Positions 9,468 to 19,361 are shown, numbered from the stretch's first letter. The stretch: 61,811 nucleotides of DNA from Bacillota bacterium (GCA_017861495.1 JAGFXW010000002.1:1-61811), one strand, 5' to 3'. The notes: generated by a model not told the origin, from the sequence alone. Made by a program: numbers and translations.

Positions 9468-11039
9468 ATGAAAAAATGTATTTTTGATCCAATTGTGTTC
9501 TGGATTATTGGTATTTATACCTTGGCACATGGCCTGATTTTCTTCAACAAGGGGCTGTATTGGGATGATTGGCTATGGTATAAGCTTGATCCCAATCTAT
9601 TGCTTGAGGCAGGAAAGCAAATTGGCGCACCGTGGGCAGGTTATATCGGCAATTATATTTTCTCGTTGCCAAACGGGATTACGCTAGTTCATGGAATCGT
9701 ATTTTTTTCTTTTTTGCTGGCATCGCTGTCTCTGAATGGAATATTAAAAAATATCCGTGAGATGGACGACGAAGCACGGTTGTTCGTGGTTATCATTTTT
9801 ACGGTTTTTCCGTGTAACCTGAATAGAGTGGTATACTCAGTTTTTCAGTACGCATTTTCGTATGGACTGTTTTTTTTCGCATTTCTGCTGTTCGCCAAAT
9901 ATCTTAATGGAAGAAACAGTGTTCTTCGAATTATTTCCCTCATTTTATTTTTTATCAGCTTTACGACGAATTCGTTACTTGTTTTTTACGTGTTGCTGTT
10001 ATTTTATATTCTATATATTGAACAGATTGCTATTACCAATGTAAAATTATTGCTGACAAAGTGCATCTTCTATCTGGATGTACTGTTTCTTCCCCTGGTT
10101 TACTGGGGCGTCAAACAAACATTTTTAGTTCCTTACGGCATGTATGCCGGGTACAATAGCTTCAGTATCATGAATATTATAGGATCTCCTATCTTGGCAA
10201 TTGGTTCTTTTTATGGATCGGTTGTGCTTGCTACTGATCGAGCTGTATTGTTTTGGCCTGCGCCTACATTGATGATCTGTTTGATTTATTTCTTGTATCG
10301 ATTTTCACAAAAATATGCGGGTAAAGAATTAATTTATGACAGGCGGTTTTTAGCATTGGGAATCGGCTGTTTCTTTGTTGCAGTTTTTCCTTATTTTGCA
10401 GTTGGCAACTTTCCTACTCTTGATTTCCACTCTACCCGTCATCAGCTCTTAATACCGCTTAGTGTGGCTATGATTTTGACGTATGGAACAAGATTGTTAA
10501 TCAACCGCTTTGAGATAATAAAAGAAAAAGAAAAAATTCGTAAAGTAATGTTGGCCGTATTGACCGTTACTTTCATCGCAATGAATGGTCGAATTTATAT
10601 GGATTATGAAAAAGATTGGTACAAGCAGCTTGCCGTAATTGAAAACGTAAGAAATAGTCCGGTGCTTCAGGAACACACCACGTTTTTGTTTCAAGACAAT
10701 ACGACTGACCTCAATGTTTTCAAGCGAAATTACAGGTTTTATGAATATGTGGCCTTTATGAAACAGGCTTTTGGTGATGAACGGCGATTGGGATTAAACT
10801 ATGAAAAGTTTTATCATGGCAAAGCGGAAGTTGACGGAGTTCACTTTCGGCGGAAGGACCAATACCTGCTGAGCAGCTATCAACAAAAGTCTCCCGAGTA
10901 CATAGTTCGCATTAAGCGGAGTGATGTTGATGTAACTGATGAAAGAATATTGCGGTTCATGGTTCAGGAATGGCTCCATCCTGCAGAATTAAAGCGCGAT
11001 GTGCAACGACTCGTTTTCATAACAACGGAGAACCTGTAA
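9468..11039 (+). CDS. Membrane protein resembling GT-C glycosyltransferases
   Basis: The protein of 523 residues (from ATG 9468) has about ten to eleven membrane helices followed by a soluble C-terminal tail of roughly 130 residues. Just after the first helix is NKGLYWDDWLW, an acidic pair in the first extracytoplasmic loop like the catalytic D-D/E motif of GT-C enzymes using polyprenyl-phosphate sugars. I chose ATG 9468 over 9432 because AGGGGA lies about 6 bases upstream. It precedes the sialic-acid genes in the same direction, so a role in building or modifying the same glycan is likely but inferred. Confidence 0.55.
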   Translation: MKKCIFDPIVFWIIGIYTLAHGLIFFNKGLYWDDWLWYKLDPNLLLEAGKQIGAPWAGYIGNYIFSLPNGITLVHGIVFFSFLLASLSLNGILKNIREMDDEARLFVVIIFTVFPCNLNRVVYSVFQYAFSYGLFFFAFLLFAKYLNGRNSVLRIISLILFFISFTTNSLLVFYVLLLFYILYIEQIAITNVKLLLTKCIFYLDVLFLPLVYWGVKQTFLVPYGMYAGYNSFSIMNIIGSPILAIGSFYGSVVLATDRAVLFWPAPTLMICLIYFLYRFSQKYAGKELIYDRRFLALGIGCFFVAVFPYFAVGNFPTLDFHSTRHQLLIPLSVAMILTYGTRLLINRFEIIKEKEKIRKVMLAVLTVTFIAMNGRIYMDYEKDWYKQLAVIENVRNSPVLQEHTTFLFQDNTTDLNVFKRNYRFYEYVAFMKQAFGDERRLGLNYEKFYHGKAEVDGVHFRRKDQYLLSSYQQKSPEYIVRIKRSDVDVTDERILRFMVQEWLHPAELKRDVQRLVFITTENL

Positions 11040-11051
11040 ATAGATTTGCGC

Positions 11052-11080
11052 TTGTTGCAACCATTCGATAGCAGTATAAT
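11052..11080 (+). promoter_or_regulatory. Candidate sigma-A promoter of the nonulosonate operon
   Basis: TTGTTG (11052-11057) and a perfect TATAAT (11075-11080) are 17 bases apart, about 100 bases before the sialyltransferase-like gene. The -35 box matches consensus only in its first half. Confidence 0.45.
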
Positions 11081-11180
11081 AAATAACGCAAACATGAAAA
11101 AAACGGAAGACAACCGGCAGAAAATGAATTATCATAAATAATGGCCAAAACTATTTTTGCAGCGCAGGGGGTTAGTAAGA

Positions 11181-12290
11181 TTGAATAACTTATATATTGT
11201 AAATACGCCGCTGCATATGCTGACGGCCTACATTTTGGCCAATTCAGTTACGGCAGGAATGAAGAACCAGTTACTGTTGCTTACCCCGAAAGGATATCCT
11301 GCTTGGGGAAAGAGCAAATGCCTCGCTAAAATGGCAAGTGATCCGGGTATTTGGTCAAGGATCACTGTTATTGACAAACGATATATTAAACAAGAAATAA
11401 AAAAGAAGGGTTTAAAGAATCTGTTGGATGAGTATCGAACCAAGTTGCTGTTGGAGGGAACTATTGATCAAGTGTATTTGGCTAACGATAAAATGTTAGG
11501 CAATCAATTAGCGGTTGAATTAGTCAGAAATACCAAGTATATTCGGTTTGATGAAGGAAGCGCCTCTTACTTTCTGAAAAAACGCAAATGGACATCAAAA
11601 ATTTCTGAACTTGTTTTGCTGAAAATATTGCGCTGTATCGTAGGTCTAAAATCGGATATGGTGTATAATTTTGACAGTATCGGCTCTGCCAAAGCGGGAA
11701 CGGCAGACTATCTGTATAAGCCGCAGTTGTTGGAACGATTTTCTCCGGATCCAATAGCAATCCAAAAATCGGCCATTACCTTGGCATTGCAGAGACTGAC
11801 CCCGATGATGGATGAATACAAGGCGTTGGAACAAGGAGAAGTTGCCTTATATTTAGGCAATAAGCAGGTTGATCAAAAAGTCATCAGTGCCGAGACGGAA
11901 ATTAAGTTGTTGTCTGAGATACAAAAAATGCTTTCCAAAAGAAATATGAAATTACTATACAAACCTCATCCGGCGGAACACGCTGATAAACTTGAAAAAT
12001 ACAGTAGAGAAGTTCCCGGTATGCAGTTTTTTGAAACGTATGAACCAATAGAAATTATCTTGCAAAAATACAGTACGATTAAATATTTAATTAGTTTTGG
12101 ATCGTCGGCAATGTTATATGCAGAAGTTTTTTCACAAAATCAAGGACTGGTTTTGCTAAGCACCTTACACCTCATTGGCTTAGATGAAACTGCATTGGAC
12201 AAATATTCAATTCTCAAAATGAATATGCAAAAATCAGGTGTAAAAATACCTGCGACTATAAATGAGATGCAAAAATATTTGACGGACTAG
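11181..12290 (+). CDS. Sialyltransferase-like glycosyltransferase (GT-52/polysialyltransferase type)
   Basis: Predicted to transfer a CMP-activated nonulosonic acid onto a surface glycan in the cytoplasm. The N-terminus NNLYIVNTPLHMLTAYIL resembles GT-52 and polysialyltransferase proteins. The motifs shared by bacterial sialyltransferases are present: D/E-D/E-G as FDEGSASY near residue 124, HP as YKPHPAEH near residue 263, and the Ser pair in SFGSSAML near residue 306. The likely start is TTG 11181, with AGGGGG 9 bases upstream; an upstream TTG at 11157 lacks a site. The three genes needed to make CMP-sialate follow at once, which supports the assignment. The acceptor is unknown. Confidence 0.7.
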   Translation: MNNLYIVNTPLHMLTAYILANSVTAGMKNQLLLLTPKGYPAWGKSKCLAKMASDPGIWSRITVIDKRYIKQEIKKKGLKNLLDEYRTKLLLEGTIDQVYLANDKMLGNQLAVELVRNTKYIRFDEGSASYFLKKRKWTSKISELVLLKILRCIVGLKSDMVYNFDSIGSAKAGTADYLYKPQLLERFSPDPIAIQKSAITLALQRLTPMMDEYKALEQGEVALYLGNKQVDQKVISAETEIKLLSEIQKMLSKRNMKLLYKPHPAEHADKLEKYSREVPGMQFFETYEPIEIILQKYSTIKYLISFGSSAMLYAEVFSQNQGLVLLSTLHLIGLDETALDKYSILKMNMQKSGVKIPATINEMQKYLTD

Positions 12291-12388
12291 AACGTTGCCT
12301 GGCAAGTTCAAGAAGACGTGGTTGCTTTATAGCGTTTTTAGGTACAAAAACAAAAACAAAGCATGAAAAATAGATCGGAGGAATGACT

Positions 12389-13444
12389 ATGGGGAAAAAG
12401 AGCTTTTTTATAGGTGATATCGGCGTTGGTGAAGGATACAAACCGTTGGTTATTCCTGATATTGGAATTAATCATGAAGGAAACCTGAAAGTAGCAAAAG
12501 AAATGGTCGCCGCAGCTGCTCGAGCCGGCGCAAAATTGATAAAGCACCAGACCCACATCGTGGAAGATGAGATGAGTGCGTCAGCAAAAAAAATTATACC
12601 GGGCAATGCCGATGTATCCATTTATGAGATCATGAGCCGTTGCGCGCTGAATGAAGAAGAAGAATTTGAGCTCATGCGCTATACGCAGGGGTTGGGCTTA
12701 CTATTTTTGAGTACCCCCTTTTCCCGAGCCGCAGCGGACCGGCTGGAGAAATTTGGCGTAGCGGCTTATAAAATCGGATCGGGTGAAATGAACAACTTGC
12801 CTTTGCTGGAGCACATTGCTTCTTTTGGAAAACCGATGATTGTCTCCACCGGGATGAACGATATACGAAGCGTTGCCAAAGCGGTAGATGTTCTTGAAAA
12901 AAAAGGTGTAGCGTATGCTCTTATGCATACCACTAACCTGTATCCAACCGCCCCCAGGCTTGTTCGTCTAGGTGCTATGCAGGAACTTATGCGGGAATTT
13001 CCGGATGTTCCGGTTGGGTTGTCTGATCATACGTTGAATAATAATGCCTGTATTGCTGCGATTGCCTTGGGTGCAACCCTGGTGGAGAGACATTTTACGG
13101 ATCATATGGATAGAGAGGGACCGGATATTGTTTGTTCCATGGACGAAAACGAATTGAGAAAGCTTCTGCAAGCTGCCAATGAAGTCCCGGACATGCTGGG
13201 CGGCAGTAAAACGGCTGCCCAAGAAGAACAAATTACTATTGATTTCGCATTTGCTACTGTAGTGGCAATCAAAGACATAAAAAAAGGCGACACATACACA
13301 AAAGAGAATATTTGGGTGAAACGGCCCGGGACGGGGAAAATTTTGGCTGAGAGATATAATGAAGTGTTAGGGAAAATTGCTACCTGTGACATTGAAAAAG
13401 ACCAACATCTTGATTATGATATGATACAGGACTTTGAGCCATGA
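12389..13444 (+). CDS. neuB: N-acetylneuraminate synthase family protein
   Basis: NeuB condenses phosphoenolpyruvate with N-acetylmannosamine (or a related hexosamine) to give a nonulosonic acid. The 351-residue protein has the family TIM barrel ([47 protein letters not shown]) and a C-terminal antifreeze-like SAF domain from about residue 285. Length is normal. ATG 12389 is preferred because GGAGG lies 7 bases upstream; ATG 12383 is too close to it. The stop overlaps the neuC start by 4 bases (ATGA), indicating translational coupling. Whether the product is Neu5Ac or a legionaminate-type sugar cannot be read from NeuB alone. Confidence 0.9.
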   Translation: MGKKSFFIGDIGVGEGYKPLVIPDIGINHEGNLKVAKEMVAAAARAGAKLIKHQTHIVEDEMSASAKKIIPGNADVSIYEIMSRCALNEEEEFELMRYTQGLGLLFLSTPFSRAAADRLEKFGVAAYKIGSGEMNNLPLLEHIASFGKPMIVSTGMNDIRSVAKAVDVLEKKGVAYALMHTTNLYPTAPRLVRLGAMQELMREFPDVPVGLSDHTLNNNACIAAIALGATLVERHFTDHMDREGPDIVCSMDENELRKLLQAANEVPDMLGGSKTAAQEEQITIDFAFATVVAIKDIKKGDTYTKENIWVKRPGTGKILAERYNEVLGKIATCDIEKDQHLDYDMIQDFEP

Positions 13445-14583
13445 TTGAGAAAAAAAAGATTTTATTTATTACGGGAACCAGAGCCGATTATGGAAAAATC
13501 AAACCGTTGATTCGCTGTGTAGATGATAGCGAGGCTTTTGAAGCATATATATATGTTTCCGGTATGCATTTAATTGAACGATTTGGCAATACGTATAACG
13601 AGGTATTGAAGGATCACTATAAAAATGTTTATGTTGCTTATGGACTGGAACCCACCAAAAGTATGAGCATTAATTTAGGTAATACAATCTGTTACCTGAG
13701 TGGGTATATCAATAAAAAAAGACCGGATATGATCGTGGTCCATGGCGACAGGATCGATGCGTTGGCGGGTGCTATTGTCGGGGCGCTGAATAACATCATC
13801 GTAGCGCATATTGAAGGCGGAGAAGTTTCAGGAACGATAGACGAATCCATACGGCATGCCGTATCGAAGTTTGCCCACTTGCATTTTGTTTCGAACGAGG
13901 AAGCAAAGGTGCGGCTCATTCAACTGGGTGAAAAGAAGGAAAACATCTTTGTCATCGGCTCGCCTGACATTGATGTCATGTTGTCTGTAAGTTTACCTGA
14001 AATTATGCAGGTAAAAGAATATTACGAAATACCGTTTGATAATTATGCGTTATTTATGTACCATCCTGTGACAACAGAAAACCATCTAATCGGCCGGAAC
14101 ATAAAAATTGTTTTGGAAGCATTAATGCAATCACAAAAAAATTACATTGTTGTATATCCGAACAATGACACCGGATCGGAAATCATCATTAATGAACTCA
14201 AGCAACTGGAGCATAATCCCAGATTCAAGGTCTACCCGTCCTTGCGATTTGAGTACTTTTTAACGTTGCTTAAAAATGCTGATTTTATTATTGGCAATTC
14301 CAGTGCAGGAGTGCGTGAAGCTTGTATCTACGGGACACCCTCTATCGATATCGGAACCAGGCAGTATGGACGGTATAAATTGGCAGAACTGCGAAATATT
14401 CAATCTGTCCGGGAAGAAGTTCCGGAAATTTTGTCTGCGATCAATCGTGTTGCGCAATATAGAACGGCAACTACAATGTTCGGACAGGGAAACAGCACGG
14501 AAGAGTTTCTGAAAATCATAAAAACGAAAAATATATGGGAAATTGATATTCAGAAAAAATTTATTGATTTAGGTGACATTTAA
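13441..14583 (+). CDS. neuC: UDP-N-acetylglucosamine 2-epimerase (hydrolysing)
   Basis: NeuC turns UDP-GlcNAc into N-acetylmannosamine and UDP, feeding NeuB. The 380-residue protein has the GT-B-like epimerase fold, with [16 protein letters not shown] at the N-terminus, [33 protein letters not shown], and the C-terminal nucleotide-binding block [20 protein letters not shown]. These features mark the hydrolysing NeuC/NnaA type. It overlaps neuB by 4 bases and its final A is the first base of neuA. No legionaminate-pathway dehydratase or aminotransferase is nearby, which favours a Neu5Ac-type product. Confidence 0.88.
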   Translation: MIEKKKILFITGTRADYGKIKPLIRCVDDSEAFEAYIYVSGMHLIERFGNTYNEVLKDHYKNVYVAYGLEPTKSMSINLGNTICYLSGYINKKRPDMIVVHGDRIDALAGAIVGALNNIIVAHIEGGEVSGTIDESIRHAVSKFAHLHFVSNEEAKVRLIQLGEKKENIFVIGSPDIDVMLSVSLPEIMQVKEYYEIPFDNYALFMYHPVTTENHLIGRNIKIVLEALMQSQKNYIVVYPNNDTGSEIIINELKQLEHNPRFKVYPSLRFEYFLTLLKNADFIIGNSSAGVREACIYGTPSIDIGTRQYGRYKLAELRNIQSVREEVPEILSAINRVAQYRTATTMFGQGNSTEEFLKIIKTKNIWEIDIQKKFIDLGDI

Positions 14584-15287
14584 TGATTGAGAATAAGAGG
14601 ATTTTAGCGTTAGTACCGGCTCGGGGGAACAGCAAAGGAATCAAGGATAAAAATATTAAATTGCTTGCTGGTTTGCCGCTTATTGCGCATACAATCAGAT
14701 CCGCGCTAAACAGCAAATATGTTGATTCCGTGGTTGTTACGACGGACAGTGAAAAAATTGCTGCTGTTTCCAGCCAATATGGCGCCAGAGTACCATTTAT
14801 GCGGCCGGACTATCTGGCATTGGACACTTCCAAGACGGTAGATGCAGTACTTCATGCAATTGAAGAGCTTGATAGACGGAATGAACAATACGATATTTTG
14901 TTGCTTTTGCAGCCAACGCAACCACTCAGAACGACTGCTGAAATTGATGAAGCCATCGAAAGTTTTATAAAAAATAATTATGCAAGCCTGGTCAGCATTT
15001 GTGAAGTCGAAGAACATCCGATTCTATTGAGAACGATTGACAACAGAATGCAGGTAGCTCCCCTGCTAAAATTGAACAGTACGGTACGAAGGCAGGATAT
15101 GCCGAAATACTATAAGGTGAATGGCGCCATCTACATTAATTACATTGCCGACCTCGATAGCAACACCAGTTTTAATGACAATCAATTTGGTTACATCATG
15201 GATCGGCTGCATTCGATTGATATTGATGAACCGATAGATTTAAAGATTGCGGAGTTATATTTAGAAGAAGCGGCTGCTACACCGTAA
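14583..15287 (+). CDS. neuA: CMP-N-acetylneuraminic acid synthetase (cytidylyltransferase)
   Basis: NeuA activates the nonulosonic acid with CTP for the sialyltransferase. The 234-residue protein starts with the CTP-binding motif LALVPARGNSKGIKDKNIK, and has VVTTDSEKIA, LLLQPTQPLRTTAEIDEAI and the end-of-domain segment IDIDEPIDLKIAELYLEE, typical of the family. It overlaps the neuC stop by one base (TAATG), so neuB, neuC and neuA are expected to be co-translated. Length is that of a single-domain NeuA without the esterase extension. Confidence 0.88.
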   Translation: MIENKRILALVPARGNSKGIKDKNIKLLAGLPLIAHTIRSALNSKYVDSVVVTTDSEKIAAVSSQYGARVPFMRPDYLALDTSKTVDAVLHAIEELDRRNEQYDILLLLQPTQPLRTTAEIDEAIESFIKNNYASLVSICEVEEHPILLRTIDNRMQVAPLLKLNSTVRRQDMPKYYKVNGAIYINYIADLDSNTSFNDNQFGYIMDRLHSIDIDEPIDLKIAELYLEEAAATP

Positions 15288-15374
15288 AAGATTTTCTCTT
15301 ATTTTGCAGACTGTGATAATTTATGGTGATTTTAGCGGGATCAATGAATAACTGACAATAAAGGAAGTTTACGT

Positions 15375-16553
15375 ATGAGAAAGAACTGCATTGAGGCATT
15401 ACACATCGCAAGCTTTAATGGAAATATTGGAGATGCTGCAAATCATAATGGGTTCCGGACTTCACTTGCGCGAGAAACTGGAAGAAAAGTGAATTATACG
15501 AATCTTGAGATTAGGGAATTTTACAAATCGTGGGGCTTAAGGAAATTTGATGAGAATTTTGTGAAGTATGCCAATACGTTTGACCTAATTATTATTGGCG
15601 GAGGGAATTTTTTTGAGCTTGCTTGGGATTATTCGGCGACCGGGACAACGATTGATATTTCTGATGAAATCTTGGCCCAAATCAATCCGCCTATTTTATT
15701 TAATTGCTTAGGAGTGGATGATGGCAAAGGTATTTCACAAAGCACTCGAAATAAGTTTGGGAATTTTTTGCATACAATTACTAATTCGAGTAAATATATC
15801 GTAACGGTAAGAAACGATGGTTCGATGCAGATATTGCAAAAATACTATGATAAAGAGATTACCGACAAAATAATGAAAATACCGGATGGTGGATTTTTTG
15901 TCAGTCCAAAAGAATATCACCATCCGGAAATTCCAGAAAATAAAAGGATTATAGCAGTCAATATTGCAGGCGACATGCCGGAAATTCGGTATACTCCGCA
16001 AAATTCACCCAGTCACATTTCCGAAGAAGAATTTGTAGAAGGCTTTAGTTCGTATGTCAATACAATACTAGAAACCGAAAAGGACATTCATTTTGTGTTT
16101 GTGCCCCATATTCTGAAAGACTATGAAATCATGTCACGAGTGTTTCGGAAAATAAAAGATGTTTATCTGAGAACGATGGTTTCGGTTGCCCCGTGTTTAA
16201 ATGGAACGGTAACTGATGGGGGTTATTCCATTGATTTGTATAAGAAAAGTGATTTAACGCTGGGAATGCGGTACCATTCAAATATCTGTTCAATTGCGGT
16301 GGGGACGCCTACCATTGGTATTGTTAGTTACCATAAGCATAGAAAATTGTACGAAGATATTGGCTTGGCAAATAGGGTAGTAGAAACGAACTTAAAGGGC
16401 TTCGAACGGCGCCTATTTGACAAGACGCAAGAGGCTTTGCGCAATCTTCAAAAAATGAAAAGAGAAAATGAGCAGATAGTGCATGAATTACAGACAATCA
16501 ATAAAATGTACATGATGCACGTCGGAAAATGGCTGGCTGAAAACCATCTTTGA
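15375..16553 (+). CDS. Polysaccharide pyruvyl transferase family protein
   Basis: Members of this family (WcaK/CsaB-like, PF04230) add pyruvyl ketals to glycans or act as GT-B transferases. The 392-residue protein has FNGNIGDAANHNGF at residues 14-27, DLIIIGGGNFFELAWDY at about 70-86, and near the C-terminus SDLTLGMRYHSNICSIAVGT followed by IGIVSYHKH, which are the family signatures. A site-like AAGGAAG precedes the ATG. It lies 87 bases after neuA and probably belongs to the same transcript, which ends at the terminator at 16611. Confidence 0.75.
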   Translation: MRKNCIEALHIASFNGNIGDAANHNGFRTSLARETGRKVNYTNLEIREFYKSWGLRKFDENFVKYANTFDLIIIGGGNFFELAWDYSATGTTIDISDEILAQINPPILFNCLGVDDGKGISQSTRNKFGNFLHTITNSSKYIVTVRNDGSMQILQKYYDKEITDKIMKIPDGGFFVSPKEYHHPEIPENKRIIAVNIAGDMPEIRYTPQNSPSHISEEEFVEGFSSYVNTILETEKDIHFVFVPHILKDYEIMSRVFRKIKDVYLRTMVSVAPCLNGTVTDGGYSIDLYKKSDLTLGMRYHSNICSIAVGTPTIGIVSYHKHRKLYEDIGLANRVVETNLKGFERRLFDKTQEALRNLQKMKRENEQIVHELQTINKMYMMHVGKWLAENHL

Positions 16554-16610
16554 TTGGTTCTGCTATAGTAGAATGAGTTCAGAATGACTGTTTTGGTGAA
16601 TATTGTAATT

Positions 16611-16640
16611 AGAACGGATTTTGATGCCGTTCTTTTTATT
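16611..16640 (+). terminator. Intrinsic terminator after the nonulosonate operon
   Basis: AGAACGG pairs with CCGTTCT around a 9-base loop, followed by TTTTATTTT. Confidence 0.75.
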
Positions 16641-16721
16641 TTATCCGGAAAATATGCTATGATATGTTATAATGTCGTAATATATTTAATGTTGACCGGT
16701 TTACTGGAAAGGGTGAAATAA

Positions 16722-17708
16722 GTGAGCAAAATAACGGTTCTCATACCGTGCTATAATGAACAAGCCGTCATCGGGCAACTGTGGGAGCGGCTTATGGCTG
16801 CAATCAATGGGATCAGCGACTGCGATTTTGAAGTCTTGTTCGTCAATGACGGCAGCTGCGACAATACGGTGGCGATCATCAAGTCGTTGGCCAAGACGGA
16901 CCCACGGATCTCGTACCTTGACCTGTCGCGCAATTTTGGCAAGGAACTGGCCATGATCGCCGGGCTGGATTACGCGACCGGTGATGCCGTGATCATCATG
17001 GATGCCGACTTGCAGCATCCGCCGGAGATGATCCCGGAAATGATCTCCTATTGGCAGCAGGGTTATGACGATGTCAGCGCCAAGCGGAGAAAACGGACCG
17101 GGGAACATTTTCTGCGGCGCTGGGCTGCCAATACGTTTTACCGGTTTTTGCAAAAAATTACGACGATCAAAATCCAGGAAAACGTGGGTGATTTCCGGCT
17201 GTTGGATCGGCGGTGCGTGGAGGCGATCAAGCTGATGCGCGAGACCCAGCGCTATACCAAAGGCTTGTTTAGCTGGGTCGGCTATACGAAAAAAGAAATT
17301 TTGTTTGATTCGGCGGAACGGGCGGCCGGCGAAACGAAATGGGGACTGTTGGGCCTCATCAATCTGGCTATTGAGGGGATTACCTCCTTTACGACACTGC
17401 CGCTGCGGCTGTCTTCAGTGGTTGGTGTTATCGTTTCCTTTTTTGCGTTCGCCTATATGGCAGTGATTATTTTCAACACGCTCATGTTCGGTGATCCGGT
17501 ACAGGGCTACCCGACCCTGATCACGGTAATTCTGTTTCTCGGCGGAATCCAGCTGATTTTCCTCGGGATCATTGGCGAATATTTGGGACGGGTATTCAAC
17601 GAGACGAAACGGCGGCCGCTATATCTGGTGAATGAGTACAACGGCAAGAGGGTATTGTACCGCGAAGGAAGCCGCGGAGTTCGGGCTGATGGAGTGAAGG
17701 ACGATTGA
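16722..17708 (+). CDS. GtrB-like family 2 glycosyltransferase (polyprenyl-phosphate sugar synthase)
   Basis: Predicted to move a hexose from a nucleotide sugar to undecaprenyl phosphate on the cytoplasmic face. The 328-residue protein has a GT2 domain (ITVLIPCYNEQAVI, LFVNDGSCDNT, DLSRNFGKELAMIAGLDYA, IMDADLQHPPEM) and two C-terminal membrane helices from about residue 230. This is the GtrB/YkcC architecture. It starts with GTG after GGAAAGGG, and overlaps the next gene by 4 bases. Together with GtrA it forms a module that makes and flips a lipid-linked sugar for glycan decoration. Base composition returns here to the richer G+C of the core genome. Confidence 0.85.
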   Translation: MSKITVLIPCYNEQAVIGQLWERLMAAINGISDCDFEVLFVNDGSCDNTVAIIKSLAKTDPRISYLDLSRNFGKELAMIAGLDYATGDAVIIMDADLQHPPEMIPEMISYWQQGYDDVSAKRRKRTGEHFLRRWAANTFYRFLQKITTIKIQENVGDFRLLDRRCVEAIKLMRETQRYTKGLFSWVGYTKKEILFDSAERAAGETKWGLLGLINLAIEGITSFTTLPLRLSSVVGVIVSFFAFAYMAVIIFNTLMFGDPVQGYPTLITVILFLGGIQLIFLGIIGEYLGRVFNETKRRPLYLVNEYNGKRVLYREGSRGVRADGVKDD

Positions 17709-18118
17709 AAAAGTTAGTACAAGGGGAAACCGGAGCATATATCTTGTTCGGCATCCTGACAACGGTTGTGAATTTTGTGAGCTATATGGGTTTTACGAAG
17801 CTCATGCATCTGGATTATAAAGTGTCGGCGTCACTGGCCTGGATTTTGGCGGTGGTGTTCGCGTTTATTACGAATAAGCTGTTTGTATTCAAAAGCGAAG
17901 AGACGAACAGATCGGTGCTGGTGAAGGAGGCGTCCGGCTTTCTGTTTTTCCGGGGGTTGTCCTATTTTGTCGATATTTTTTCGATTATTGTGCTGGTGGA
18001 GTGGCTGGGCGTGTATGACGCCGTATCCAAGATCATCGCCAGCGGGATTGTGGCGGTGTTCAACTATATCGCCAGCAAGTATGTGATCTTCCGGTTGCGA
18101 CTGAAGACTGGTGAGTAG
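17705..18118 (+). CDS. GtrA family membrane protein (putative lipid-linked sugar flippase)
   Basis: The 137-residue protein has four membrane helices and the GtrA signatures TTVVNFVSYMGFTKL, AWILAVVFAFITNKLFVF and a C-terminal FNYIASKYVIFR. GtrA proteins are thought to flip undecaprenyl-phosphate sugars made by GtrB. It starts at TTG 17705, overlapping the gtrB stop by 4 bases, with GAAGGA upstream, so the two are translationally coupled. Confidence 0.85.
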   Translation: MKKLVQGETGAYILFGILTTVVNFVSYMGFTKLMHLDYKVSASLAWILAVVFAFITNKLFVFKSEETNRSVLVKEASGFLFFRGLSYFVDIFSIIVLVEWLGVYDAVSKIIASGIVAVFNYIASKYVIFRLRLKTGE

Positions 18119-18158
18119 TTTCGAGAATAGTCAGACGGATATTATCCAGAGCTTTGCG

Positions 18159-18283
18159 GCCAAGGGGATGGTTCGCGGGACCATGATTACATCCAACGCT
18201 TCACCGTTACCACTAATCTTCCGCTTATGGAAATAATCATGGTCCCGTTTCTGCCGATAGAAGGAGACTAACCGTCCCCTTGG
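18159..18283. repeat. Variable-arm palindromic repeat, subfamily B, copy 1
   Basis: Inner arms GGGACCATGATTA (18177-18189) and TAATCATGGTCCC (18234-18246) enclose the conserved core AACGCTTCACC...CTAATCTTCCGCTTAT. Outer arms CCAAGGGGATGGTT and AACCGTCCCCTTGG pair in turn. It fills the gap between gtrA and ydjC. Confidence 0.7.
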
Positions 18284-18324
18284 TCACCTGATCGCACCGG
18301 CTAACGGCTTATAAAGGAGAGAAT

Positions 18325-19173
18325 ATGAAGAAATTAATTGTAAATGCCGACGATTTTGGGCGTCACATATCGGTCAACCGGGCCATCATACAGGGGTATG
18401 AAGCCGGTTGCATCACCAGCGCCTCTTTGATGCCGGGCGGCGAAGCGTTTGACGATGCGGTTGCAAGGGCCGCTGCTCATCCGGACTTGGGGATTGGCGT
18501 TCATCTGACGTTGATTGGTGAAAAACCGGTAATGGATCCGGCGAAGATCCCGTCGCTGGTTGATGAGAAGGGACGCCTGTTTCAGGAATATCCGCAATTT
18601 TTGCCCCGGTTTTTACGGGGCCGGATCAAGCTGGAGGATGTGCGCACGGAATTGACGGCGCAAATGAAGAAAATTGCCGCCAGCGGCCTGCCGATCACAC
18701 ATATCGACAGCCACCAGCATTTGCATGTACTGCCGGGCGTGATCGAGATTGTCCTGGATTTGGCTGAACAGTATAACATTACGGCCCTGCGGACTCCGGT
18801 TGTGCCGCTCGGGTTTACCGGCGGCTATCCCCAGCAACCGGGCCAGTTTATCAAGCGCGCCGGGCTGGTGTTTCTGGCCCGGCTGGCAAGAGCCAAGGCC
18901 CGCAAACGCGGCTTTCGCGTTCCCGACCACTTTTTTGGGATCGTAGCGGGCGGCAGCCTGCGGGAAGAGTGCCTGGTAAATGTTGTCCGCAACCTGCCGG
19001 ACGGCGTCAGCGAAGTGATGGTCCATCCCGGCGATGACGACCATGTTCTCAGCACGGAGTGCGGCTGGGCGCATCCGTTTGAAGAAGAACTGGCAGCAGT
19101 GTTGAGCAGCCGGGTGCTTAGTCTGGTTAAGGAAAAAGAAATCCAACTGGTGTCGTTCAAGGATGCTAGGTAA
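18325..19173 (+). CDS. YdjC/ChbG/HpnK-family carbohydrate deacetylase
   Basis: This family removes N-acetyl groups from amino sugars with a divalent metal. The 282-residue protein has the family N-terminus LIVNADDFGRHISVNRAI with the metal-binding Asp pair at residues 9-10, GVHLTLIGEKP near residue 60, and HIDSHQHLHVLPGV near residue 127 with the His ligands and catalytic groups. AAAGGAGAG precedes the ATG. Position after gtrB-gtrA suggests that it deacetylates the lipid-linked sugar or the finished glycan; chitobiose use is less likely, as no chb genes are near. It ends at a terminator at 19180. Confidence 0.8.
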   Translation: MKKLIVNADDFGRHISVNRAIIQGYEAGCITSASLMPGGEAFDDAVARAAAHPDLGIGVHLTLIGEKPVMDPAKIPSLVDEKGRLFQEYPQFLPRFLRGRIKLEDVRTELTAQMKKIAASGLPITHIDSHQHLHVLPGVIEIVLDLAEQYNITALRTPVVPLGFTGGYPQQPGQFIKRAGLVFLARLARAKARKRGFRVPDHFFGIVAGGSLREECLVNVVRNLPDGVSEVMVHPGDDDHVLSTECGWAHPFEEELAAVLSSRVLSLVKEKEIQLVSFKDAR

Positions 19174-19179
19174 ATGAAA

Positions 19180-19226
19180 AGGGTCCTGCTGAAAACCGTG
19201 AATGTTTTTAGCAGGACCCTCGTTTC
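19180..19226 (+). terminator. Terminator-like hairpin after ydjC
   Basis: AGGGTCCTGCT pairs with AGCAGGACCCT, with an inner AAAAC/GTTTT pairing, followed by CGTTTCTT. The T-tract is interrupted. Confidence 0.6.
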
Positions 19227-19233
19227 TTATCGA

Positions 19234-19305
19234 GAGCAGAAGGATACTATCCAACGCTTCGACTCTGTCGCTTGACCTTCGCTTATGGATAGTATCCTTC
19301 TGCTC
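19234..19305. repeat. Variable-arm palindromic repeat, subfamily A, copy 1
   Basis: Perfect 19-bp arms, GAGCAGAAGGATACTATCC and its reverse complement, enclose the core AACGCTTCGAC-TCT-GTCGCTTGACC then TTCGCTTAT. Inside the core CGAC pairs with GTCG. This is the cleanest copy of the family in the window. Confidence 0.8.
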
Positions 19306-19361
19306 ATGAGCCTAGCAGTTCTGGTATTCGCAAGTTTAACAATTCAACGCTTTACCGTTGT

